The translations under genes were made by a program, and so were the position numbers. From Cymodocea nodosa (lineage: Eukaryota > Streptophyta > Magnoliopsida > Alismatales > Cymodoceaceae): 64,000 nucleotides of DNA. The DNA is taken from NCBI GenBank assembly GCA_036874045.1, contig CM072336.1, positions 26,425,501 through 26,489,500 of the forward strand, read 5' to 3'. The notes below the pieces were generated by a model that saw only the letters and a list, made by a program, of their open reading frames with translations, did no database searches and was not told the origin of the DNA. Numbering within the stretch: the stretch's first letter is position 1; each line of letters starts with the position of its first letter. Positions 37,501 through 49,500 of the stretch are shown piece by piece.

Positions 37501-40500
37501 ATTAATTGAAAATAACTAATATTAACTGAAAATAATTAATATTCACTAAAAATGACCAATATTAATTGAAAATAACTAATATTAACTGAAAATCACTAAT
37601 ATCTACTGAAAATAACTAATATTCTCTAAAAATGACTAATATTTACTGAAAATAAGTAATATTCTTTGAAAATAACTGATGTTCACTAAAAATCACTAAT
37701 ATGTACTAAAAAAAACTAATATTCTCTGAAAATAATTAATATTCACTGAAAATTGATAATATTCTTAAATCACTGATATTCTTTAATATATTCAGTAATA
37801 TCCATAGAATGTAGACATAAAGATTTACTCAATTGGAGTGTAGATCAAGAGGATTGAAGAGAAAAATAAGAGAGAAAATCTGAAAAACACCAGCAACTCT
37901 ACTTGCCATCCACAGGTGAAGGATAAGTTGATTCCATTCTCAAAAGTACAAAAAATCCTTGGATTTGTCCAATACACTGATTTGCAATCTGAAATTAGTT
38001 GATCCAAGGAAATATTGGTACTACACCCATCAGATTAGGTGTCCAAAAAACTGATCTGAATCAGAAAAAAATCAAATCACTGATCCAAAGAACTATGCTC
38101 TCCCATCCCTTCTCATTTTTTCTTTTTTCTGTGTGTGCTTGCTCACCCCTCAGCTCCCTCCCCCTTTTCTTCATCTGCTCACTTTGGTATGAACCCAATC
38201 ATCATTGGGTTGCATGCAGAATAGAGGGGTGGAAGCTTGAAATGTTAGATTGAGGAAGAGGTGGTAACAACTCAAGGCATAGACAGATGAGCCAATGGCA
38301 TCTGGTAACAACAGCAAAGAGGGTACTAGATTGTGGATCTGAAAGGAGGCAGTGGTGGTGGCTTGGGTGCCCTATATGTTCCTACATTGATGACAATAGA
38401 TGGTGGTGGTGGTGGTAACAACAAACTAAGGTTTGTGGCTTATGGTGGTGGTTGGCGTTGACATTGGCTGAAGTTCCAGTAGTTTGTGATGGCAGATGTG
38501 ACCACCGGTGGTGTTGGTGATGATAAATGTGATTGCTGATAATGGTGCCAGGGTTTGCTAGGAAGAAAATTAAGGTTTGAGAGGATGAGAATGGGAGAGA
38601 AGAAAAAGGACTAAGTAATGAAAAAATAGAGAAAATATCAATGACAGCTAGGTTTTTGGGTCCACTATTATCACCACAGTAAGTTGGTGATGAAAACTAG
38701 GGTTTCTTTTCTTTCTCTTGTTCTTCAGAAGACTTAAACAGTACATGCGAAAATTAAAAATAGTGGAAGTGAAATGATCTATTAATAAAGGCAATATCCC
38801 TATGTATTAGAGATTACACAATGAGAACAAGTACAAGACAAGAAATATGAGACTAAATCTATAAGAAATCCTAACTTATCATTAACCTAAGATCCATATA
38901 TTTATATGCTCTAACAATTGTAAAATACAATATTGTAAGAAAAGAAAAATGGACAATATGTAGATTGAAAATTAAAACATTTAGCCTTGACCCTAAGATG
39001 AATCTCAAAAAGTGGAGAACCTCTTGAATGGTTTTTGGAATTCGAGATAGGAGTACTTTTACAACATTTACGAACATTGATTCTTCCCAATCTTTGAAGA
39101 AAATATAGACAATCTTAAGTTCTTTTACCCTTTTAAGAAAATGTTTTTTACCAAAAACTTGTATAGTCAAAAATCTTCATCAAACATCCCTTGGGATTGG
39201 TTAGATTCTTAGTTGTAACAACTTTAATGAAATATTGCAAATGCAAGTATAAATAATGCATAAGGGGCATCTGGAGGGTCCCATTTAATGCCAATCTGGT
39301 GTAATTCACCATCTACTAGCCTCCCCTCCACCATTGTCCTGGTGCCACCAATCCACAAATTCTCTCACCACCACCAAAGTCGATCAACCATTGCTCTCTC
39401 TCTCACCATTGCAGTTGCCACCACAGAAGGCCCCAATACCTCCTCCCTTTGTGATGGAAGGCATAGTGGATATGAAAAAGAAAAAGAAGGGAGATGGTTT
39501 TGTCAGAGGCACAGGAGATTCTAGTCAAGGATACAACTTTCAAAGAAAAAGCTTTACATTTTTAATTTTAGAAAAAAGGTTATACAACAGGGAGGAAGAA
39601 GAGGGAAGCTTCTTATAGTGGGATCCCCTCATTTCTTGGGGGAGGCCAAAGTTTTCTTGAGAAGAAAGAGGGCTGAATGAAGGTTGGGAAGAGAAAGTAT
39701 GTTGGTCTTTGTGTTGCTGTTGCCACCACCATGGAAGGGCCAAGATCCTTTCACTCTATTATCCATGTCGTGAAGATCATCTTAGGAGGTTGCAGAAGGT
39801 GCTCCTTGGTCCAAAATGGGTGGACTTGGGTGTGGCTATTGGGACTTTATGTAGGACTTCCACTTTCACCAGGCCTCGAAGGGGTCAAAAAAAAGGAAGA
39901 AAGTGATGTACTCCTCATGAAGTTGGCCCTGTTGGCTTTGATCAGAGTTTGAGAGCAATTAATGTAATGTCAGACCATGGAGAAAGAGCACAAGACATGC
40001 TTTTCGTAGTCAATGTTTTGAAGTGTTGCAAGTCAACATTCCACTGGCAATACTTGCACTTGTCGTTGTGGATGTCAATGATCTCAAAGGAGGAGGAATG
40101 TTGTATTCCACTCTTGTTAATCGGATTTGTTAGAATTTTAGTTGTAATAACTTTAACAAAATATTGTAAATGCGAGCATCAATAATACATAAGGGGCATC
40201 TCAAGGGTCCCCATCATTGAATGTCAATCTGGTGTAATCCACCATCTACTAGAAATCCTTTTACATCACAAGGGCAGTGAGGTTCACTTCCCATATTCCG
40301 TCAACCAGACCACCGCTGATGACATTTTTTGTGTACATTTTGATTGGGAACGTAACACAATCAATCTGGATGGGGCAAGTTTAAAGACTAAACTAGGTCT
40401 TCAATTGATAACACCTTGGTAATGAGGGGTTCATTCCATTCATAAGTAATTTCACTTATAGTCAGTGTCTGACTTTTTTCCTTATTCACTTTATCGGCTA

Positions 40501-43500
40501 GCTAGTCTGTTGTAGAGTGAGGGTCGTTCCTTTACTGAATAAAGGAAGGGATTAAGAAATTCAGATCAAACAGTATCTAGATATAGAGTCTTTGTCGTTT
40601 AGTTTTGTTTCTAGTTTGTTAAAGTTTAAATAAATAAATACAACATACTTAAATGCATATAATCATCACTATTATCAAAATCATTGGATAAAAAATTTAA
40701 TTCAATTTCATATAATATAATTCAAAGATATATTTTGAATATATGCATTTATTAATTAAGAACAAGTCTTTAGACATAATTAATTATATAAGAAATACAA
40801 TTAAGATTTTAAACAGCAAAGTAATGCATCAAATTCAAAACAGTAAAATCATGTCATTGACAATGACTCAAAAAGTAAAATAAAAAAGATTATTTGAATA
40901 GGAAAAAAACGTTTATTTCTTAAAAATGTGGGAGTCTTCCAACACAATTTTCTGATTTAATTGAACAACTAAATAATTTGGACCAAAAATGTTAAAATGA
41001 CATTTAAATGGTTATTTTTTCTGTTTTTCCAACAGGATTCTGTAAAGCTTAGAGCACTCCAACACTCCAATAAAATGTCTTGAAGATTATTTAGGGTGCT
41101 GTTTAGATTTTTCCAGCACTACACTAGAAAAACTTGGATTTGTCACTATGCCTATTCTTTTTCTTTTAGAAGTAAACAAACAACTTTTAATACAATTTAG
41201 ATATTAATTTCAATTTGTACTTTAACTGCAAGTGCACAGTGTTTATTGTATCAGTGTGCAAGTACAGGTCGATCCTACAGTGAATTGCTTAAGAATTTAG
41301 AACTGTTCGTTTGTTAACAATCGAATTTATATATTCAATAAACTTTCCGTTGAATTACAGTTAACTCAACGAACTTTGTCCGTTGAGTTATGGCTAACTC
41401 AACAGACTAACCTTGTGGACTTAAGTTAACTTTACGAGCCTGTCTTTTCTTTTTAAATACTCTTATTTACAGAGGAATTCAACCAACCATTGGGCGATTC
41501 CACAGATTATAAATAATATCAATTAAGTTCTTTAATGTTAGTAAACATTGGATTTATCATTAAGCATACTAACATTCAGATAATTCAAATAATAACCATT
41601 AAAATCTTTAAGTCTTTTGAACGAACCAATTTCAGTAAACTGTAAAATTAAAACAAACATAAAACAATCACAACATTGACAAAGATAACATTAATCACGA
41701 TACAACACAAATAATACAACACTTAAATACAAAATACAAACACATATAAGTTGTTTTTGGTATTTTTGTTTTAATATGAACATGGAAATGGGCAAAAGGT
41801 GAAATGTAAAGTAATCTCAATTAACAGTAAATACTTCCATCACTACATACGACGTGATTACACCATTGAAAATTAAACCATTTACAATTCTGTCTTCTCT
41901 TCCTATAGAATCGCGAGTCCAAAATTGCAAGATGATCTCTTATTCAGCATACAAGCATCAACCTGAAGTCAAGGCTAGAAGTTTTATGATCTCCTGAGAT
42001 ATAAGTTGGCGTTTGGTGAAAATGACTTCCCTTCCTATGACGCGATCACTCCTCACAGTGGTTGTCAGACACTGTGTTTGGCTCGGAATCGACCCGACAT
42101 TAGAAAAGTATCTTCACAGACCTCCGATGGTTGGTGATTATGATGGTTATGGTGGTTATGGTGGTGGTAACGATGGTTGGTGTGGTACTTCAGAGAATTA
42201 CCGACACTATCTGCAGAAAGCTCGGTGTTCTTCCTCTGTACACACTGGTCATACCCATCGATCACACACCCTTTACTTCTTTTTCTTCTTTTCTTTTATA
42301 TTTCTTCAGTGGTAACTGCTTCTGCTTGAATGGTCAGTTGAATTTCCTTCATTCATATCAACGACGATGATTTCTTCTCCCTTCGACGAGTGAATTCCTG
42401 CTTGATATGTGCGATCGTGATTTTTTCTTCCAATTGTTTGTTCTTGCAATCGCTATAGTGACATATTAGAAAATAAATAGTTCGTGAAGTTACAGATAAC
42501 TCAACGGATTTTCTTCGTTGATTTAACTATAAAACACCTGTATAAATTTAACTATCCGATGCTCAGATGCATTTCAAATACTTATAAACTTAACTATCCG
42601 ATGCTTAGATGCATTTCGGATAGTTACAAATAACTCACCGATATATAACTTAAGTAAATTTACCAGATCTCGACACGTGTCAGCAGTAGTTTTAATAATA
42701 AAAGAAACATTTCAGAGAGTTACAGGTCTAATTATCCGATGCTTAGATGCATTTCGGATAGTTATAGATAACTCACCGAAAATCCACTTAAGTCACTTTC
42801 CCAGAACATGACACGTGTCCACAACTATTTTATAAATAAAAAGAGATTTTGAAGAGTTACACATATAACTGTCCGATGCCCAACTGCAATTTCGGATGGT
42901 TATAGATAACTCATCGAAAGTTCACTTAAGTCATGCATTATGGTTTTGACACGTGTATTTCAGGAAATAATAAAATATTCTTTTAAAACATAACTGTTCG
43001 ACAATTTAAACATAACTCTCCGATACATGTTCGGTCTGTTAAACATAACTGTCTTAAATATGTTCGATATGTTAAACATAATTGTTCGAAATATCAAAAA
43101 ATTCAGATATTTAAGAATTTCACAGTCTGCAACTTACCGACAGTTCAGAAATATACTAAATTGACATTAATTTCCCCAATTTAAGCAGATTCTTTAATTA
43201 AAGCTTATAACAGTGCAATTATAACATAATGACTTAATTCTCATATGATAAGCTAAATACTATATAATTAACCATCATTTAACCGTTAATAATATGCACT
43301 TTTTCATTCTAAACAGGTGCTAATGATCCCTATCATCACTATATTAGACACATAATTATAATCAACCTCATTGTGTTTGATATGTTACATAAAAAATTGA
43401 ATTGCTTGCAATGAATACTTGATTGTTACAATGCATAGATATAGTAACTTTCATAGAAAAATCAAGTTTTATCAAAAAGGAATGAAGACACTTATCTCAA

Positions 43501-46500
43501 ATGTTGTTTGTGCTAGAGTGCTGCTCTACCAGACCACTACATAACCTAATCCATGATACTCTATAGTGGACTTAGACACATGTTTCTTGCTCATTTATGT
43601 AATAAGATTACAACATTCTCACACTTATTTGATGAATCATCCTAAAAGACAAGACTTTGATTAATATTAATATTTTCTGATTTGCATCTCAAAATACCAG
43701 TCTTTTGGATATGACAAATTTATCCTATCTCTGGTGTACTCAATTCTAAAAAAGATACTTGAATCATTCCATATCTTTAGTAACAAAATGCTATTGCAAA
43801 TATTGCTTGGACCCACTAATACATGTGGTGACACTTCCTATTGAAAGAATATCATCTACATAGATAATTAAAAGTACAACCACTTGTGCTCTTTTTTATC
43901 AACTCTAAATGGTCAACACATTTCATGAAACCATTGTTTGTTACAACCCTATTAAATTTCTTAAACCAAACTCATGGACTTCATATCAACCCACATAATT
44001 TTTTTAAGGAGTACACGATCCTTGTCTTGAGTAACATATCTTAGAGGTTATTTCATAAACATTTATTCTATTAAGTCACTATACAAGAGAGAGAATGTCT
44101 CAACATGATTATCCCCAAAAGTTTGTGTAAAACCATAGGCAACTATGCCATTCTTGTACTGTTCCATTAACCTGTCACGTTTGTGCTTGATGGTGAATAC
44201 CAACTTACAATTGGTTACACTTGTTCATTTGGAGTATGTTGCTTCGCTTATGGACTTTGTAAGTTTTTGTGTATCTGTTGTCATTGTTGATGATCATAAC
44301 TGTCAAGTGTCCAAGGCAATGTGCCTAAAATTCTTTTATTAAATTAAAGTTGAATTTTTTTCAACAAGTTAACAATAATTACCTGCTCATGCAGAATAAC
44401 TTACATTGAATGGTTCAATAACTAATTGCTGGCTTTCTTTGTCATCTCAATTTAGATTACCTTTTACGTTTTAAAATATAATGTAAACTAATGGATTGAA
44501 TATCAGATTGAGAAGACAGGAAGACCTTTTAACCTTTTTTCTGGCTGTTGTATATTTGTAATTTAGTTTAGTTCAACTTGCAGTGGGCCAGGTGCTGATC
44601 TGTCACTGAGAAGTGCTGGGATCTTCTGGACGCTTCTTATGATGACTTCATTTTTCTTTCAAGCAGCTGATACTGTGCTGAAGGTTGTTCGTGCTTTGCT
44701 AATAGTGTGGAGATTTTCTACTTTTTTTGGTCATTATTGCATAAATCTTTTATAACAAATTTCATGATTATTTTTTCCACCAGGAAGCAATTTTCAAGAA
44801 TGCTGAAAAGCAATGCAAGGTATAAGAACAGATTATTAGTTCCTTCCATTGCTTTATTTATTTGTAAATATTTCAACAAGTATGCATCTAGTCACATGTT
44901 TATGGTATATGGATTTACATAATGCATGCTCTGCAGGGAGGATCGGTAGACCTTTTTGTTGTTAATTCTTTTGGATCTGCTTTCCAAGTAAGATGTTTGC
45001 AATGAACATTGCTGTTTCTAATTTTTGCTAGCTTTACAGATGCTTTCTGTATTTAATCTATAAACATTTAATAGAAATATTATATTCTCCCTGCAGGCCT
45101 TCTTTCTGTGTCTTCTAGTCCCTTTCTTATCAAAGTTGTGGGGAGTGCCGTTCGGTCAGCTTCCTACATATCTAAGAGATGGAGCAGCATGCTTTTTGAA
45201 TATAGGGGCACTCTCAGGTATTTGTTATGTACCATATCATGATAGTCTGTTTATGCTTGTTATTCAGAAGATGTACAGACCAGATGGAAGAACAAAGTAT
45301 ATAATTACATATTAAAAAAATTTTATGAAATTATATTTGCAGCATATGTTTCCCCTATGATATTAAATTTATCTCTCATCTCCCTATAAAATTGCATTGG
45401 TCATTGCACTTTCCTTTCCAATATTGAAGACCATAATGATTTCCGTTCTTGATCAAACCAAGAAATCTCATATGGACAGCATGGGATTAATATAGAAATG
45501 CATGCATCAAATATGGTTTCATTTATAAATGATCAAATTGAGCTAAAGTAGTACTGCTTCAAGTTGGATATTTGAATAGAGGTTAAGTCTCTACTTGTTT
45601 ATGATTTCCATGTTAATTCCCAAACTGATGCTAAATTTTATGGTCAGCTTAGAAGCAATGTCGACATTTTGTGTTTATTATGTCAAAGTTATTGTCTTAA
45701 TAATAAGGTAATGGTCTCACATTGGAATTCATGTATCTTATCTTTCTATGTAAGTTCTATTTGTAGTGGGTTAGTGATAGTCAATGAGATCATCTTCTAT
45801 CTCTCTCATTCTCTATTTTCATATGATATCAGAGCTCGTGTTTTTGAGAGAAAAAGGAGAGAAGAGAAACCTCACTGGTGGTGACAGTGAGACCCCAACA
45901 ACTTCTGTTTGTTTATTCATATGTGCACCTGTCTTCTGTCTTCCATTGAAACCCCTTCTTTTCACCATCTTTCTCCTAGAAAGAAATCCAATTGTGCCAT
46001 GCTCCTCACCTCCTCTCCACACTCTGGCTCCCATCTTGTGCCATTTTGCTTGTCCAGAAACACAGCAAATAAACCACTTCTGCAATAGAGTTAGAACTAC
46101 TTATTCTAGTGGGTGTCTGCAACGTAGAAGTTGGGATCACCCAAGCCACAGGCTGCAGGCCTTCATGAGAAATCTAGTATTTGACAAGAGAGGTTCAGAC
46201 TGGGAGTTCAAACGGAAAACCAAATTCTCTGTCGCCTTTGGAAAACACATCAAGGAGGAACCAAGTGTTGTTGAGTTTCCCCTTTTCCATTTCTAAGACT
46301 ATGCCATTGTCATTTTTTCATATTCCAGTGCAGTAATGCTTCTTCTTCTTATCTGTACTTTTTGTTGTTAATTATAAGAAAAATTTGTGAGAAGAGGGGA
46401 AAAAAATGGAAAGAAAAGAAAAAAGAAGAGGAGGAAGATGAGGAGAAGACATGTGCAAGAGGAAACAAAAGGGAAAGAAGAGAAGGTGAAAGTGGAAACA

Positions 46501-49500
46501 AAAAAGAAAGGAAATAATGAAAGGGATGTGATGGATAGGTGGAGGTGATGTCTCTTATTAACTATTGTTTGATGTTAAGAAAAAACTGTTTTTGAAAAAG
46601 AATGTGTTAAAAAGGAAGATGATAAAAATGTAAAGAGTTGATGTTCCTGATAAGAATAATTATACCGCAAGTACATGGTATTACTTGCAGCACTCTAATG
46701 AATACAGGTCAATCCATTGAGGACTTAGGTCAAATGTTCTCTTGGGAATTTAAAGATTTTAAAGAGAAACTAAGCACCTAAATTTATTCTTAAAAATCTG
46801 AACAACTTAATTATTAAATTCTACTTAGGTGCTGAAATGTAAAAGGCTATTAACTTGCACAAGTACTGCGTTAATGAAAGTAAAAGAGCAAATCTAATGA
46901 GATTCTCAGATGAAGACATCTTCTAGAAACAAATATTAACAAAAGACTAAAGCACAATTGACACAATAACAACTATAAACCCACATTGTATATTTTAGAA
47001 GTATTTATTTCTAGCAGTAGCAAACTCATGTTTTTATTCAAATTCAAAAATATATATTGCAATTTACATGCAAGATCACGAGTAGAGAAGTTGAGTTTTA
47101 AGAAAGACAAAGAAGTACACAATTAAAGGTACCCTGAGAGGTAGAGAAGAAGATACTTCCAATGCAAGAACTAGAGCGGCAAATCCTTGCACAGTTGAGT
47201 CTCTCTTTGCTTTCCTCCACAAGTATCTTCAAGGAAGTGCTCCAAAATACCTCCAAGAAACCTTTTGATTGATCTCCAAAGAGTGCACACCTAGTTTCTC
47301 CCCTAAGATCACCCCTGAATTCTGCGTGAGAAGGCTTCTGTTGGAAACACTTGTCCTCTACGCCCTTGAAGCTCTTGCAATCTTCCAAGTCAAGATGTCC
47401 TCCAGGCACCCTCACATCCTTCAATGCTGTCCCAAGGAAAGAGAATAATGGTAGGTCCTCTCCTCAAGCCTCCTTGGAGGTAATTTGTAGAGGGACACCC
47501 TTGGAGTAGTGGTTGTAGCCGCCACCCTTTGAAGAGGTGCTTTGAAGGGATGCATCCCTTCATGGAAAACCGCCACCCTTGCTTCCTCTAGTCCACAAGA
47601 GCTCACGCGGAATGCTTCTTCTCTACATTTACATTTATTTGCATATTTACATAATACTTACATTACACTTATCTACATTACATAATTAATTTACATGAAC
47701 TTATATTATACATACAACTTTAAATGAGGTTCATGAATAATTGCATCCATGCACTCTACATTTTATCCAAAAAGTAGCTTCCGCATGTGAATTTACCTTA
47801 AATTCCTCCAATTCATGTTTTCCATCTTCAATTACTGATTTCTTTTGTTGTCCTGAAAGCACATAAATAAAACACCTTCGTGAAGCAGTTTTACATATAT
47901 AATAACCACATAAAATGCATGATTTATGCAATTAACAGTTCCTCATGAATGCTTTTGTGTTTTACATGTAGCTATTTATGTGTTTGCAACTTGTGAGTTT
48001 TGTGTTGTGTTGGTTTTAAATGTCTTTGTTGTTACCCAAGCCAAACAATGCAGTGATGATCAAGTGAAGTTGAATATAGCCTCTGCACCTGCATACTATG
48101 GAGTCATTATGATTGACTTCTATTCATGTGTGTGGTAAATGTTATAGATCATTTTTCGAACTTGCCTGTTGTTACATGCATGTGTCACTACTACTAGCAC
48201 CAGTGCTAAGATTCATGCATGTCTCATGTCTATGGTAATTGTCTAACTCCACTTCCAATTATCTTTTTGTTTCTTGTTCATTGCAAGCCTCCCATTTGAG
48301 TGAGAATGTTAGAATTAATTATGATTATTGTCTTAATGACAGGGGAATAGTCTCAAATTGGAATTCATGTATCTTATCTTTCTATGTAACTTCTGTTCAT
48401 AGAGGCTTGGTAATAGCCAATGAGATCATCTTCTACCTCTCTCATTTTCTATTTTACGTATTAAAATTTAGCAATGATTATTATAAATTTTAAAATTGGG
48501 ACTACTTTGAGTAAATTTATGATTATAGAATTGAAATTGAAAATGTAATCTCTGTTTTACAAGGTACCTGCATGTAATGGTTAACTAGCGTGCATGTTTC
48601 TGCCTTTATCAGTATACCATATCAATTTGTGTGAAATAATTATTATTTATTGTGACTAGGTTGTGAAGGAGCGCCATTGCTGCCAGTGATGTTTGTAATT
48701 GTTAATATGGCTTTCAATATCTCATTACTGTACCTAATTAAGATCTCCTCTGCTGTTGTTTCCTGCCTTGTATCCACTTTCACAGGTCAGCTCTCTCTTA
48801 CATGGACAAACAAATGGTGTTGCAGAAAGTAGGATTCATATTTTCGATGTCCTAGTGTAAATAATTAATTCTATTGAGAACTCACAAAACTTAACCAATC
48901 TTTCTGGTGTCTAAATTTTCATTTTCTTTTATTGTGAGTGACCAAATCTTACAAAAAATGTGCAAAACTTTCTCCCCTAACAAATGAAATTGGTGCCATA
49001 TACACTATTGCATTCATATCATTTATGTGAGTTACTAGACAATTAAAGTCAATCAACCCCACATATTTCTTGGTGTTTCCTCAATTCTCAACATATATCT
49101 ATCTAGTCTGTTGATCCTTTATACTTGTACATTATGTAGAAAAGACACAAAACTCACTTGTCTTCTAGGACCCTCATCTTCTGTTTTCCTCAAGCAGTTG
49201 GTACCTGCGAACATGTCCTTACCAGAAACACTTCTTAACTTGTAGTGTCCAACTCACCTTAAGCTTGAGTCAAAGTAGGGAATTTAATGGGTGACCTTTT
49301 TCTTTTATCATTTCGGGTCCTAATAGAGAACTAAAAATTTGCATCAAAGTATATTAGAGATGAAAACGGTAGTCTTAGTAAAAGATAATGAAATTAAAAA
49401 TAGATGGTGCATATATATTTGGCAAACTTTTTAACGAATTCACAAAAGAAAATTCAAATATTAGAGATTCATGTAGTCATACAAATGGCAAAAAATACAG

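Larger units (their letters stand above)
35308..44583 (+). other. CLT intron 5, 9.3 kb transposon-filled
   Basis: The intron joins …VILTVVR to SGPGADLSLRSAG across a split codon. It contains a hAT remnant (about 36026-37330, -), a 20-bp minisatellite (37441-37764), GGTGG-rich DNA (38250-38550), a direct-repeat-bounded element (about 39190-40252), a hairpin/138-bp repeat domain (41220-43110) and a Copia RT fragment (about 43490-44250, -). I see no host gene inside it. Confidence 0.85.
45670..48455 (+). mobile_element. Non-autonomous LTR element with short LTRs (LARD-like)
   Basis: Two direct repeats of about 150 bases bound it: 45670-45821 and 48307-48455. They share ttattgtcttaat, attggaattcatgtatcttatctttctatgtaa and aatgagatcatcttcta(t/c)ctctctcatt. 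A primer-binding-type motif tgatatcagagc lies at 45824-45835, two bases after the first LTR. Bases before 48307 (…gagtgagaa) look like a polypurine tract. The internal 2.5 kb has no gag or pol. No matching target duplication was found. It fills CLT intron 8. Confidence 0.75.

Noticed and set aside
37441..37764. CRISPR array
   Set aside because: Head-to-tail 20-bp repeats without unique spacers, in a plant intron. It is a minisatellite.
46116..46296. Open frame inside the 45.7-48.5 kb element as a gag gene
   Set aside because: No gag, zinc-knuckle or protease motif, and the frame is short. The interior appears non-coding.
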